DNA of 64,000 nucleotides from Mesorhizobium koreense. Lineage in GTDB: Bacteria > Pseudomonadota > Alphaproteobacteria > Rhizobiales > Rhizobiaceae. Shown here piece by piece: positions 1 through 9,296 of this stretch. A program made the position numbers and the translations under genes. How positions within the stretch are numbered: position 1 is the first letter of the stretch; the number at the start of each line of letters is the position of its first letter. The DNA lies in the NCBI RefSeq assembly GCF_031656215.1, contig NZ_CP134228.1, positions 4,731,001-4,795,000 of the forward strand, read 5' to 3'. Under the pieces are notes generated by a model that did no database searches, was not told the origin of the DNA, and worked only from the letters and a program-made list of their open reading frames with translations.

Positions 1-1307
1 ACCTGTTCGGCGGTCACGGCCTCGATGCGATCCGGCCATTTCTCGACATCCTCGACCGTGCTGCCGGTTGCCAGCGCCGCGCCATAGAGACGCGCCATCC
101 CTGCCTGGTTGTCGCGGGCGAAGATCATGCCGCGCACGAAGCGCTTCTTGGCCTTGGCGAGTTCGTCTGCGGAAACGCCGTCCTTGACGATGCGCGCGAT
201 CTCCGCATCCGCCGCCTTCTCGACATCGGCGAGCTTGGCGCCGCCGAGCGGCGAGGCGTAAACGCCGAAGCTCGACGGGTCGATCGCGGTGCCCTGATAG
301 TAGGCGCCGGCCGAAGCGGCGATGCCCTTGTTCACGATCAGGTCCTGGTAGAGCCGGCTGCGCACGCCGCCGCCGAGGATCTCGGCAAGGAGGTCGAGCG
401 ATTCGGCGACGCCCGGCTCTGCGCTCTCATAGGACGGCACCACCCATTTCTTGCTGAAGCTCGGCACGGTGACGCGAGGATCGTTGAGGGTGACCGTGCG
501 CCTGGTGTTCTGTTCGGGCTCCTGCGGCCGATTGCGCGGTGGCAGGTCGGCGCCGCGCGGAACCTTGCCGTAGGTCTCCTCGGCATATTCGCGCACTGTC
601 GCGGCATCGACATCGCCCGCCACCACGACGACCGCGTTGTTGGGCTCGTAGAAATGATCGTAGAAGGCAACCGCATCCGCCCGATTGAGCTTCTCGATCT
701 CCTGCTTCCAGCCGATCACCGGATAGCGGTAAGGGCTGTTCTGGTAGAGCGTGGCATTGACCTCCTCGTCGAGCACTGCGCCCGGATTGTTGTCGATGCG
801 CATGCGGCGTTCCTCGAGGATGACGTTGCGCTCGGGGCCGATGACCGCGTCCGTCAAGGTCAGGTTGCGCATGCGGTCGGCCTCGTAACGCATCATCGTC
901 TCGAGAGCGGACGGCGCCACCTGCTGGTAAAAGGCGGTGTAGTCGTAGGAGGTGAAGGCGTTTTCCTGGCCGCCGATCTCCGCCACCTTGCGCGAGAACT
1001 CGCCGGGCGGATGGTTCTTCGTGCCCTTGAACATCAGATGCTCGAAGAAATGGGCGATGCCGGACTTGCCGGCCGCTTCGTCAGCGCTTCCGGCCTTGTA
1101 CCAGATCATATGGGTGACGACCGGCGCGCGATGGTCGGGGATGACCACGACCTCCAACCCGTTCGCCAAAGTGAAATCCGAGATGCGCGCGGATTCCTCG
1201 GGCGCCTTCGCGAAGGCAGGCAGCGATGGCGCCGCGAACGCGACGGTCAGCGCCAGAAAGACAATGGCGCGGCTGAGCCGTCGCATGAGAGCCATATCGT
1301 CGGTCAT
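1..1307 (-). CDS. M16 family zinc metallopeptidase, 3' end outside window
   Basis: Secreted or periplasmic M16 (pitrilysin/processing-protease-like) peptidase. The first ~33 residues form a signal peptide (hydrophobic core, then Ala-rich PAFA-K). The inverted zinc motif HxxEH is HFFEH at residues ~86-90, followed by the Gly/Asn-rich segment typical of M16 ([16 protein letters not shown]) and a downstream acidic ligand region (ILEERRMR). The ATG at 1307 is chosen because AGGGA lies 8 nt upstream; in-frame ATGs at 1295 and 1286 are alternatives. The reading frame runs off the left edge after ~435 codons, so the C-terminal half is missing from view. In this family the gene often has an adjacent inactive partner, which would lie to the left. 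Family call is firm; substrate unknown. Confidence 0.93.
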   Translation of the reverse strand, partial: MTDDMALMRRLSRAIVFLALTVAFAAPSLPAFAKAPEESARISDFTLANGLEVVVIPDHRAPVVTHMIWYKAGSADEAAGKSGIAHFFEHLMFKGTKNHPPGEFSRKVAEIGGQENAFTSYDYTAFYQQVAPSALETMMRYEADRMRNLTLTDAVIGPERNVILEERRMRIDNNPGAVLDEEVNATLYQNSPYRYPVIGWKQEIEKLNRADAVAFYDHFYEPNNAVVVVAGDVDAATVREYAEETYGKVPRGADLPPRNRPQEPEQNTRRTVTLNDPRVTVPSFSKKWVVPSYESAEPGVAESLDLLAEILGGGVRSRLYQDLIVNKGIAASAGAYYQGTAIDPSSFGVYASPLGGAKLADVEKAADAEIARIVKDGVSADELAKAKKRFVRGMIFARDNQAGMARLYGAALATGSTVEDVEKWPDRIEAVTAEQ

Positions 1308-1475
1308 CAAGCATTTCCCTGAAATTCGTGCCGGCAACCTATCGGGCGGAGGTGCGTACAGAAAGTGAATTATCCGTCATAAGGAAGATCGGGGCGCCAA
1401 TCAGGCGGCTTGAAGCGCATCGCGATCTTTCAGATTCGCTCCGTGCGCTTTAGCTTTTTTACTTTTCGCATGTCT

Positions 1476-2057
1476 TTATCCCGAAACCGGCGCCCACTTT
1501 CGGGAGACATGCTCCAGAAATCGGATGATCGTGTCGCCATATTCGCGGCTGTCGAGAAGGGTGAAGCCCGGCCCCGCCTCGAAGGGAGCGCCGGCTGCCT
1601 CCTCGACCACGCAGAGCGCGCCCTGCTGGAGCCAGCCACCGGCGTTTGCTGCCTCAAGTGCCCCGCTGGCGAAATCCTTGCCGTAAGGAGGATCGGCGAG
1701 AAGCAGCGTGAAAGGCTGCATCGTGCCCACTTCGCCCAGCCTTGTCGCGTCCCGGCGGAATATCTTGGTACGGCCCTGAAGGCCGAACACTTCGACATTC
1801 TCGCGGATCAGGCCGCGCCCTTCGGCGGATTCCTCCACGAAGAGACAGAAGGACGCGCCGCGCGAAAGCGCCTCCAGCCCAAGCGCGCCGGTGCCGGCGA
1901 AAAGATCGAGCACGCGCGCGCCTTCTAGCCGGCCGTCAAAGCGGTGCGCGAGCACGTTGAAGACAGCCTCGCGCGTGCGGTCGGTGGTCGGCCGGATGGC
2001 GCTCGAGCGGGGTGTTGCCAGCGGCCGCCCGCGGAACTCGCCACCGACGATCCGCAT
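1476..2057 (-). CDS. rsmD: 16S rRNA (guanine(966)-N2)-methyltransferase RsmD
   Basis: Methylates N2 of G966 of 16S rRNA in the assembling 30S subunit, using S-adenosylmethionine. The 193-residue protein has the RsmD start (MRIVGGEFRGRPL), the Thr/Arg-rich RPTTDRTREA segment, a class I SAM-binding loop (DLFAGTGALGLEA, residues ~51-63) and the catalytic DPPY motif at 122-125. Its ATG overlaps the stop codon of the upstream pseudouridine synthase by one base (TGATG), so the two are translationally coupled. Length is normal for the family. Confidence 0.95.
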   Translation of the reverse strand: MRIVGGEFRGRPLATPRSSAIRPTTDRTREAVFNVLAHRFDGRLEGARVLDLFAGTGALGLEALSRGASFCLFVEESAEGRGLIRENVEVFGLQGRTKIFRRDATRLGEVGTMQPFTLLLADPPYGKDFASGALEAANAGGWLQQGALCVVEEAAGAPFEAGPGFTLLDSREYGDTIIRFLEHVSRKWAPVSG

Positions 2058-3655
2058 CAGCTTTTCTTCGGCGGCCGGCGTGGACCGCCGCGTGGCGCTG
2101 GGCGACCACCGGAGCCACCCTTGGGACCACCGGCGAAACCACCGGGCCCGGGCTTGGCACCGCCAGGTCTGCCGCCTTCCCTGCGGGGCGCGCCCGGTCT
2201 GCTTCCCCCTGGCCTGCTCCCCTCTGGCCTGCTTCCCCCGGGCTTGCCGGCCGGCCTGCCCGCGCCGGATTTCCCTGCCGGCCTGCCGCTGACCCAGGGT
2301 TTTCCTTCTGGCCTGCCGGCGCTGGGCTTTCCTGCTGACCGATGGCGTTCCGGCTTGTCGCCGGGCCTGGTCGCCCGGCCTTCTTCTCTCGGCGGACGCG
2401 GGCGGTCACGCCGCTCATCCGGCTTCCTGTCAGGCGCCGGACGACGATTGGGCCGGTCAGTGGAGGGGCGCGAAGAGGAGGGGCGAGCAGATCGATCGCC
2501 GGAAGGACGTGACGTGGGCGCTTCCTCGGCCTTCTTCTTGCCGACGGGGCGCGCGCCCGGAGCCATCCAGACATTCGACGACCGTGCCCGGAGGGGCGTG
2601 TCCCGCTTCTTGTCTTCGGAGCGCCCTTTGTCCTGGGAGCGCCCTTTGTCGTGGCTACGTTCTTTGTCGTCGGGGCGCTTTTTGTCGAAGCGCGGCGGTC
2701 GCTCGGTTTGCAGGCGGTCCAGCGCTTCCTCGCGCTGCCGTTCGCGCGTCCGCTTACGATTGCGGATGAGGCCACCTTCCTCGACACGGGGCTGCGGGGA
2801 GCGCGACGGGCGCCTCTCAACCTCTTCTCGGCCCGCGCGCACCGGCTTGTTGGAAAAGGGCTTGACCACCGCCGCCTCGAAATCGGCGCCGGCCTCTTCG
2901 ATCAGCCGCTCGCCCAACTGGTCGCGCAGCAGGCGGCCCTTCAGTTCCAGCACCTCGCCCTCGCCCAGTTCACCAAGCTGGAAGGGTCCATAGGAAACAC
3001 GGATCAGACGCGTGACTTCGAGGCCGAGCGCACCCAGAATGTTCTTCACCTCGCGGTTCTTGCCTTCCCTGAGCCCGATCGTCAGCCAGGCATTGGAACC
3101 TTGCTCGCGGTCCAGCGTGGCCTCCACGGCGCCGTAGAAGACACCGCCCACCGCGATGCCGTCACGCAGCGAAGCGAGCGCCTCCGCCTCGACCTTGCCA
3201 TGCACGCGAACGCGGTAGCGCCTCAGCCAGCCGGTCGTGGGAAGCTCCAGCACGCGCGCCAACCCGCCATCGTTGGTGAGAAGCAGCAGGCCTTCCGTAT
3301 TGATGTCGAGCCGGCCGACCGTCATCAGCCTCGGCAGCGCACCGGGCAGGCAATCGAACACAGTCCGACGGCCCTCGGGATCGCGGTTGGTCGTCACCAC
3401 GCCCGCCGGCTTGTGAAACAGGAAGAGCCGCGTGCGCTCGACGGCGGGGATCGGCGTTCCATCGACTTCGATGCGATCCTGCGGCCCGACATTGAAGGCG
3501 GGCGAGGAAAGCGCCGTCCCATTGACGCGGACACGTCCGGCCGCGATGAGCGCCTCCGCCTCGCGGCGCGAGGAGATGCCCGCGCGGGCAAGCCGCTTGG
3601 CGATGCGTTCGCCTTCGGGGGGCACCTGCCTCGATTTCTTCTCTTTGTCGTCCAT
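2057..3655 (-). CDS. rluB: RsuA/RluB-type rRNA pseudouridine synthase with long basic tail
   Basis: Isomerises uridine to pseudouridine in rRNA, probably 23S (RluB-like). An S4 RNA-binding domain (residues ~16-62) is followed by the RsuA-family catalytic domain, with the catalytic Asp in GRLDINTEGLLLLT (Asp117). The enzyme core ends near residue 250. The remaining ~280 residues form an unusual low-complexity tail: first Lys/Asp/Arg repeats of the type DKGRSQDKGRSEDK, then Arg/Pro and Gly/Arg/Pro repeats (GRPAGKPGGSRPEG). Such tails occur in many rhizobial homologues and are probably disordered RNA-binding extensions. The start ATG is preceded by GGAAAGG. The choice of rluB over rsuA or another paralogue is inferred from family resemblance only. 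Confidence 0.85.
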   Translation of the reverse strand: MDDKEKKSRQVPPEGERIAKRLARAGISSRREAEALIAAGRVRVNGTALSSPAFNVGPQDRIEVDGTPIPAVERTRLFLFHKPAGVVTTNRDPEGRRTVFDCLPGALPRLMTVGRLDINTEGLLLLTNDGGLARVLELPTTGWLRRYRVRVHGKVEAEALASLRDGIAVGGVFYGAVEATLDREQGSNAWLTIGLREGKNREVKNILGALGLEVTRLIRVSYGPFQLGELGEGEVLELKGRLLRDQLGERLIEEAGADFEAAVVKPFSNKPVRAGREEVERRPSRSPQPRVEEGGLIRNRKRTRERQREEALDRLQTERPPRFDKKRPDDKERSHDKGRSQDKGRSEDKKRDTPLRARSSNVWMAPGARPVGKKKAEEAPTSRPSGDRSARPSSSRPSTDRPNRRPAPDRKPDERRDRPRPPREEGRATRPGDKPERHRSAGKPSAGRPEGKPWVSGRPAGKSGAGRPAGKPGGSRPEGSRPGGSRPGAPRREGGRPGGAKPGPGGFAGGPKGGSGGRPAPRGGPRRPPKKS

Positions 3656-3728
3656 GTGGCATTCGCCTTTCCGGTCGCGTAGTTATCAGGTGGGCAGAAC
3701 CCTTGCGAGAGGAATTCGAGGCGGACGC

Positions 3729-4178
3729 GTGCGACAGACAGGCTACATGGAAATCGCGCTGGAAGAGGCCAAGGCGGCCGGGGCACGGGGCGAAGTGCCC
3801 ATCGGCGCCGTCCTCGTGCAAGACGGCGGGATCGTCGCACGGGCCGGCAACCGGACAAGGGAACTCGCCGACCCCACCGCGCACGCGGAGATGCTGGCGA
3901 TCCGCGAAGCCTGCGCCACGCTTGCTGTCGAGCGCCTCGCCGAGGCCGATCTCTTCGTCACTCTGGAGCCCTGCGCCATGTGCGCGGGCGCCATTTCCTT
4001 CGCGCGCATCCGGCGTCTCTATTTCGGCGCGCCGGACGAGAAGGGCGGCGCGGTCGTCAACGGGCCGAGATTCTTCGGCCAACCGACCTGTCATCACGCG
4101 CCGGAAATCTATTCCGGATTCCGCGAGCAGGAAGCCGCCGGTTTGCTGAAGGAATTCTTCCGGGAGAAGCGCCTGTGA
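3729..4178 (+). CDS. tadA: tRNA-specific adenosine deaminase TadA
   Basis: Deaminates adenosine-34 to inosine in tRNA-Arg(ACG). It belongs to the zinc-dependent cytidine deaminase fold: zinc ligand and proton-shuttle motif HAE (residues ~52-54) and PCAMC (81-85), plus the GEVPIGAV signature near residue 21. A GTG start at 3729 is chosen because GAGG lies 7 nt upstream and yields 149 residues; ATG at 3747 is the alternative. It is divergent from the pseudouridine synthase across a 73-bp gap, which must hold both promoters. It converges on the lipoprotein gene downstream. Confidence 0.93.
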   Translation: MRQTGYMEIALEEAKAAGARGEVPIGAVLVQDGGIVARAGNRTRELADPTAHAEMLAIREACATLAVERLAEADLFVTLEPCAMCAGAISFARIRRLYFGAPDEKGGAVVNGPRFFGQPTCHHAPEIYSGFREQEAAGLLKEFFREKRL

Positions 4179-4196
4179 CGGGCACACCCGACAGGC
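4171..4196 (+). terminator. Hairpin at the tadA stop codon
   Basis: GCCTGT pairs with ACAGGC, with an inner CGGG/CCCG stem, spanning the tadA stop codon. It lies between convergent genes and may terminate transcription, but no U-tract follows, so this is a weak call. Confidence 0.35.
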
Positions 4197-4205
4197 TTAG
4201 CCGAT

Positions 4206-4901
4206 TCAGAAGGGCCAGAGGTCGCTGAGCTGGAAGCTGGATTTCTTGCCTTTCAGCGCTTCCTTCTTGCGATCCCGTTGCTTCTTCCACTCGTCCTCGC
4301 CGAGTTGATCCGAAGGGGCGGTAGCGGAAGGCTGCCGGTAGGTAAGCGGCGGCTCGCTCAGGTAACGGCGTTCGGTCTCGCTGCCCTGCTTGTTGATCGC
4401 CATGCGGCGCTTGAATTCCGCGCTCTGGTCGCGATTGTAACCCGGGCCGCCACCCGTAAGATAGACGGGTTCCCCCTTTGTACGGACAACACCAACCTGC
4501 GGTGCGGAAGAAGTCGGTCCCGCGATCTGAGGTTCATAGTTTGGGTCGCCCTGGTTGGCCGTGGCTTCCATGCGCAGTCTCTGGCGCCTGGCCTCCGGCG
4601 ATTCAGGCCATTGCGGGTTGGCGGAGGTGGCTACGTCGCTCTGCGGCGGCGGCAGCACCGCGACCTCGCTCTTCCCCGGCCGAACCAGTTCGGGTCGCGG
4701 ACGATGATCCGCGCGCGGCTTTTCCTTCGGTCCGAGCGTGATTATCCCCGTCACGTCGTCGAGAAGCTGTTTGTCGGCAGGCGTTCCCGTGCCGTAGGTC
4801 GGCGCACCCGTGCAGCCGGCCGCGAACAGGCAAGCCGTGCCTGCAGCGGCGATCAGCAAAGGCCGAGAAGCGATCCGGCGGGACCTGACAATATGTTCCA
4901 A
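4206..4901 (-). CDS. Conserved hypothetical lipoprotein
   Basis: No enzyme family is recognised. A short basic N-terminus (RSRRIASR) precedes a hydrophobic stretch ending in the lipobox-like LFAAGC, so the mature protein is probably lipid-modified at that Cys (residue ~30) and anchored in the envelope. The rest is Pro-, Gln- and Arg-rich and hydrophilic, ending in a Lys-rich segment and a C-terminal DLWPF. A TTG start at 4901 with GAGAGG upstream places the signal peptide at the N-terminus. The same frame is open to an ATG at 5027, which would add ~42 residues before the signal and is less likely. It lies downstream of ileS on the same strand. Confidence 0.65.
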   Translation of the reverse strand: MEHIVRSRRIASRPLLIAAAGTACLFAAGCTGAPTYGTGTPADKQLLDDVTGIITLGPKEKPRADHRPRPELVRPGKSEVAVLPPPQSDVATSANPQWPESPEARRQRLRMEATANQGDPNYEPQIAGPTSSAPQVGVVRTKGEPVYLTGGGPGYNRDQSAEFKRRMAINKQGSETERRYLSEPPLTYRQPSATAPSDQLGEDEWKKQRDRKKEALKGKKSSFQLSDLWPF

Positions 4902-5106
4902 GCTTTTCAGCCTCTCACCCGTCGCCGAACCCGATCCGACGACGCCCGCGATTTGACCGGTGAATCCGGCGACAACATGGCGTCCCCTCAGGACGCCCCT
5001 CGGCGGCTTGTAACGCAACGGACCCATGCGGGCAACGGCCAGCGGCGGCCGCCCACAAATTCGCTCCGGTCAGGCGGCCGTTCATGACAGGGACGATGCG
5101 CAAATG

Positions 5107-8100
5107 TCACAACCGGCCAAGCGCCTGCAATTCCCGCAGCGCCGCCGCGTCACGCGCCGAAACATCCGGGAACGTCGCATCGGAGCCGACGTCGTCCGTA
5201 TAGCGCCAGGAGCGCGCGCATCTGGTGAGACCCAGTTCCTCCGCGCGCCGAAACTCGACCGCCACTCCCGGCACGTCTTCGAGGGCGAAGGCACTTGCCG
5301 GGGCCGGCGCGCCCGTCACCTCGATGGCGCTTGTGATGCAGATCTCGGCCATGTCGGCGCCCTCGACCAGCGCGCGCAATCCGGCATCGGCGATATGCAG
5401 GACGGGGGCGGCTTCCAGCGAGGAGCCGATCGATTTGGCGGCCCGCTCGATCTCCAGCGCCCCGGTGACGACGCGGCGAACATCGCGCAGTCTACGCCAC
5501 TTGGCGGCAAGGGCCTCATCCTGCCAATTCGCCGGCGTCTCGGGAAACTGCTCAAGATGGACGGAAGCCGCGTCCGGATAGCGGTCGAGCCATGCTTCCT
5601 CCATGGTGAAGGGCAGCATCGGCGCCAGCCACTTCACCAGGCAATCGAAGAGGCGGCGCACCACCTCGACGGAGGCCTTGCGCCGGACGCTCGACGGCGC
5701 GTCGCAGTAAAGCACGTCCTTGCGGATGTCGAAATAGAAGGCGGAAAGCTCGACCACCATGAAATCCAGCAGCGCGCGGGTGATACGCTTGAAGTCGAAG
5801 GCGTCGTAGCCCTTGCGCACCACCTGGTCGAGTTCGGCCAGCCGGTGCAGCATCAGCCGCTCCAGTTCCGGCATCTGGGCCAGCGGCACGCTCTCGCCCT
5901 CGTCATGGGTGAGCGTACCGAGCATCCAGCGGATCGTATTGCGGAGCTTGCGATAGGCGTCGATATTGGTCTGCAGGATATTCCTGCCGAGCCGCTGGTC
6001 CTCCCAATAATCGGTGGTCATCACCCACAAACGCAGTATATCGGCGCCGGACTGCTTCATCACATCCTGCGGCACGACCGTGTTGCCGAGCGATTTCGAC
6101 ATCTTGCGGCCATTCTCGTCCATGGTGAAGCCGTGCGTGATGACGGCGTCGTAAGGCGCACGGCCACGCGTTCCGCAGCTTTCCAGAAGCGAGGAGTGGA
6201 ACCAGCCGCGATGCTGGTCCGAGCCTTCGAGATAGACGTCGGCGGGCCATTTCAGGTCGGGTCGGTCCTCCAGCGTGAAGGCATGGGTCGAGCCTGAATC
6301 GAACCAGACATCGAGGATGTCGCGGACGCGGTGCCAGGGCTCGTTGGCTTTGGCGCCGAGGAAACGTTCACGCGCATCATCGGCGAACCAGGCATCCGCG
6401 CCTTCCTTCTCGAAGGCTTCGAGGATACGGGCGTTGACCGCCTCGTCCTTCAGCACCTTGCCGTCCGCGTCAGCGAAGACGGCGATCGGCACACCCCAGG
6501 CGCGCTGGCGCGACAGCACCCAATCGGGCCGTTCCTCGATCATGGAGCGCAGCCGCGTCTGGCCCGCCGCGGGCACGAAGCGCGTCGCGTCGATCGCGGC
6601 AAGCGCGCGGGAGCGGAGGGTGTCATTTCCTGCGCTCACGGCAGTCCGCTGCGCGGACGCCTCCGCGGGGGCGGGCGAAACGTCGCCCGGCGACCGGTCG
6701 GTCGCTTTGCCCTTGGCCGAGAGCCCGTACCCGCCGAGTTCCTTGTCCATGTGGACGAACCATTGCGGCGTATTGCGGAAGATGACGGGCTTCTTCGAGC
6801 GCCAGGAATGTGGATAGGAGTGCTTCAGCCGGCCCCGCGCGAAAAGCATGTTACGCGCGATCAGCGCGTCGATGACGGCCTTGTTGGCGTCGCCCTTCTT
6901 GCCATTGTCGTCGATGACGCGCACAGCGCCGCCCTCGCGGTCCGGGCCGAAGCCCGGCGCGTCCTTGGTCAGGAAGCCGGCATCGTCGACAGTGAACGGG
7001 ATACGGACATCGATCCCCCTCGCCTCCAGTTCGCGCGCGTGGTCCATCCAGGCGTCGAAGTCCTCGCGGCCATGACCGGGCGCCGTGTGCACGAAACCGG
7101 TGCCGGCGTCGTCGGTGACGTGGTCGCCGGGGAGCATGGGGACAGGAAATTCGTAGCCACCGGAGAGGCCATTGAGAGGGTGAAAAAGTATAAGGCTTCC
7201 AAGCTCTTCCGCCGAGATGCCGCGAAGCCGATTCATTGTCACTTTCGCCTTTGCCGCGGATTCCTCCGCCAGCTTGTCGGCGAAGATCAGCTTCTCACCT
7301 GGCTGCGGACCGAAATCGTTCTCGGCAGCGGTGATCTCGTAGAGGCCATATTCGATGCGTGGGGAGAAGTTGACGGCGCGGTTGCCCGGGATCGTCCATG
7401 GAGTCGTCGTCCAGATGACGACATTGGTCCCGGCAAGATCGGCTGAACCGGAAGCCACCGGGAACTTCACCCAGATCGTGTCGCTCTCGTAGTCCTGATA
7501 TTCGACCTCCGCCTCCGCCAGCGCCGTTCGCTCGACCACGCTCCACATCACCGGCTTGGAGCCGCGGTAGAGCTGGTCGGACATGGCGAACTTCATCAGT
7601 TCGCCGGCGATGCGCGCCTCGGCGTGGAAATTCATCGTCAGGTACGGATCGTCGAAATCGCCGACGACGCCGAGGCGCTTGAACTCGCCCGTCTGCACCT
7701 CGATCCAGTGCCGGGCGAAGGCGCGGCACTCGTCGCGGAAGGCGTTGATGGCCTTGCCGTCGGAAAAGTCCGGCTTCTCCTTGCCCTTGGCGCGATACTG
7801 CTCCTCGATCTTCCATTCGATCGGCAGGCCGTGGCAGTCCCAGCCGGGCACGTAATTGGAATCGTAGCCGCGCATCTGGAAGGAGCGGGTGATCACGTCC
7901 TTCAAGACCTTGTTCAGCGCGTGCCCGATATGGATATTGCCGTTGGCGTAGGGCGGCCCGTCATGGAGCACGTATTTCGGGCGGCCGGCCGCATCCTCGC
8001 GCAGCCGCCGGTAGAGGTCCATCTTCTCCCAGCGCTCGACGAGAAGCGGTTCCTTCTCCGGCAGCCCGGCGCGCATCGGGAAATCGGTCTTCGGCAGGTA

Positions 8101-8142
8101 GAGCGTCTTGGAATAGTCGATCTTTTCGGACGTATCGTTCAT
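5107..8142 (-). CDS. ileS: Isoleucyl-tRNA synthetase
   Basis: Charges tRNA-Ile in the cytoplasm, with editing of valine. Class Ia features are clear: HIGH at residues 71-74, the editing (CP1) region, and KMSKS at ~680-684. The protein (1011 residues) is of bacterial IleS type. ATG 8142 ([17 protein letters not shown]) is chosen because it matches the family N-terminus; ATG 8154 and a further upstream start are possible. An oddity lies between MDKELG and DTLRSRAL, residues ~471-506: about 36 extra residues rich in Ser/Pro/Ala are encoded by DNA with three short palindromes (separate entry). The frame is kept, so the enzyme should still be made. Confidence 0.96.
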   Translation of the reverse strand: MNDTSEKIDYSKTLYLPKTDFPMRAGLPEKEPLLVERWEKMDLYRRLREDAAGRPKYVLHDGPPYANGNIHIGHALNKVLKDVITRSFQMRGYDSNYVPGWDCHGLPIEWKIEEQYRAKGKEKPDFSDGKAINAFRDECRAFARHWIEVQTGEFKRLGVVGDFDDPYLTMNFHAEARIAGELMKFAMSDQLYRGSKPVMWSVVERTALAEAEVEYQDYESDTIWVKFPVASGSADLAGTNVVIWTTTPWTIPGNRAVNFSPRIEYGLYEITAAENDFGPQPGEKLIFADKLAEESAAKAKVTMNRLRGISAEELGSLILFHPLNGLSGGYEFPVPMLPGDHVTDDAGTGFVHTAPGHGREDFDAWMDHARELEARGIDVRIPFTVDDAGFLTKDAPGFGPDREGGAVRVIDDNGKKGDANKAVIDALIARNMLFARGRLKHSYPHSWRSKKPVIFRNTPQWFVHMDKELGGYGLSAKGKATDRSPGDVSPAPAEASAQRTAVSAGNDTLRSRALAAIDATRFVPAAGQTRLRSMIEERPDWVLSRQRAWGVPIAVFADADGKVLKDEAVNARILEAFEKEGADAWFADDARERFLGAKANEPWHRVRDILDVWFDSGSTHAFTLEDRPDLKWPADVYLEGSDQHRGWFHSSLLESCGTRGRAPYDAVITHGFTMDENGRKMSKSLGNTVVPQDVMKQSGADILRLWVMTTDYWEDQRLGRNILQTNIDAYRKLRNTIRWMLGTLTHDEGESVPLAQMPELERLMLHRLAELDQVVRKGYDAFDFKRITRALLDFMVVELSAFYFDIRKDVLYCDAPSSVRRKASVEVVRRLFDCLVKWLAPMLPFTMEEAWLDRYPDAASVHLEQFPETPANWQDEALAAKWRRLRDVRRVVTGALEIERAAKSIGSSLEAAPVLHIADAGLRALVEGADMAEICITSAIEVTGAPAPASAFALEDVPGVAVEFRRAEELGLTRCARSWRYTDDVGSDATFPDVSARDAAALRELQALGRL
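6625..6732. repeat. In-frame palindromic insertion inside ileS
   Basis: About 108 bp that appear to be additional to the normal IleS reading frame. The segment contains three adjacent palindromes: CGCGGA-cgcc-TCCGCG (6652-6667), CGGGCG-aaacgt-CGCCCG (6672-6689) and CGACCGGTCG (6691-6700). The encoded peptide is Ser/Ala/Pro-rich with no recognisable fold. The structure recalls coding palindromic elements known in Rickettsiales, but that family link is analogy only. Boundaries are judged from where IleS similarity breaks and resumes. Confidence 0.6.
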
Positions 8143-8349
8143 CGTTCTGGCCATTATGCGGCGGACGGCCAAAGGCCGCGCGCCCATGTCATCTCAAAGC
8201 GGAATATGCGCGGAAAGCAAAAATCTCCCGGACCCGCCGGCGGCCTCAGGCCGCCCGGAAGGCCGGGCCGGTAATTCGTATGGAGCGGCAGCGCTCGGCG
8301 GAATTCATGGCGCGTATGTAACCGAGCACCGCCACGGAATAAAGGGGGA

Positions 8350-9174
8350 TCAATGCAGAGAAAAATCGAAACGGTAGGTGGCCGACACACCAAGGAGGAA
8401 CTGGTTGGGCGAACCGCGTTCCTTCACGATGCTGGAATCGGCCGCCGGACCGAGCAGATGCTCGTACTCGCCGAACAGGCTTGTCGTCACCTTGTCGGTC
8501 GTCTTCCATGTCAGCGCGCCGCCGAAGCCCGCCGACTTCAGGCCGCCGCCCGGTGAATAAGGACTGAGGCCCGACAACGTGGATTCGGCCGCGTTCACCC
8601 CATAATAGGTCTTGAAATAGTCCGCCGTGGCGGCGGAGAGGCGCGGTCCGCCGGATATCTGCAGCGCCGGTGTAAGGTTGGTGAAGGCATCGACCGCGAG
8701 ATCGCCGACGATCGCATCGTGCGTCACGATACCCTTGCGCACCTCGCCGCGCACACGCATCCAGTCGAAAGGATAGAACTCGGCGAAAAGACCAAGCTCG
8801 CCGCCGAAATCGACATCGTGCAGGCCCCTCAGATCACGATAGTCGCTGGAATCGCGCGGGAAGATGAACTTGCCCGTCAAGCCGGCCCGGAAATCGCCAG
8901 TGTCGACAAAGCCGATCGAAATGTTGTCGTTACGCGAGGAAAAGCGCGTTGCCGTGCCCTGCCGCGAGAAGGAGACCAACGGCACGGCGCTGATATGATA
9001 GCTCGACGCGCCTTCGAACTCCGGCTCGGCATAGGTCGATACGCCGACCGTGAGCGACCAGTCGCCGGTAAACCAGCCGAAGCGGGATTTATCGGCCATG
9101 TCGGCTGCATTGGCGATTGCAGGAATACCGAACAACAGAACGGCGGCGGCGGTGAATACACGTCCCGTCTTCAT
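8350..9174 (-). CDS. MipA/OmpV family outer-membrane protein
   Basis: Outer-membrane beta-barrel of the MipA/OmpV family. Residues 1-23 are a signal peptide (hydrophobic core ending AIANA-AD). The mature part has alternating hydrophobic and aromatic strands with the family features GDWSLTVGVSTYAEPEFEG near the start and a terminal strand ending in an aromatic-rich YRFDFSLH, as expected for BAM-dependent insertion. ATG 9174 follows GGAAAGG; the frame is open further upstream but without signal-peptide logic. Members act as scaffolds for murein enzymes or as porin-like proteins; the exact role here is unknown. It stands alone downstream of ribF. Confidence 0.85.
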   Translation of the reverse strand: MKTGRVFTAAAVLLFGIPAIANAADMADKSRFGWFTGDWSLTVGVSTYAEPEFEGASSYHISAVPLVSFSRQGTATRFSSRNDNISIGFVDTGDFRAGLTGKFIFPRDSSDYRDLRGLHDVDFGGELGLFAEFYPFDWMRVRGEVRKGIVTHDAIVGDLAVDAFTNLTPALQISGGPRLSAATADYFKTYYGVNAAESTLSGLSPYSPGGGLKSAGFGGALTWKTTDKVTTSLFGEYEHLLGPAADSSIVKERGSPNQFLLGVSATYRFDFSLH

Positions 9175-9296
9175 TCTTGCCTTTCCATTCAGGCGACTTC
9201 GATTGCCGGTATCAACCCGTCGATATGGAAGCTTTCTCCACCCGGCAAGTAAACAATGATTTAAGCAGGGATTTAAGCCGGAGGCATGGAAGAGAA

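Noticed and set aside
2060-2700. Repetitive DNA that could suggest a CRISPR or satellite array
   Set aside because: Repeats are short, irregular and lie within the coding tail of the pseudouridine synthase; no regular spacers.
5026-6297. 423-codon plus-strand frame opposite ileS
   Set aside because: Antisense to a certain IleS sequence; composition typical of a shadow frame.
8239-8255. GC-rich hairpin GGCGGC/GCCGCC upstream of ileS, considered as a T-box-like leader or terminator
   Set aside because: No T-box features; the U-run in the minus direction lies too far from the stem. Left as an unassigned hairpin.
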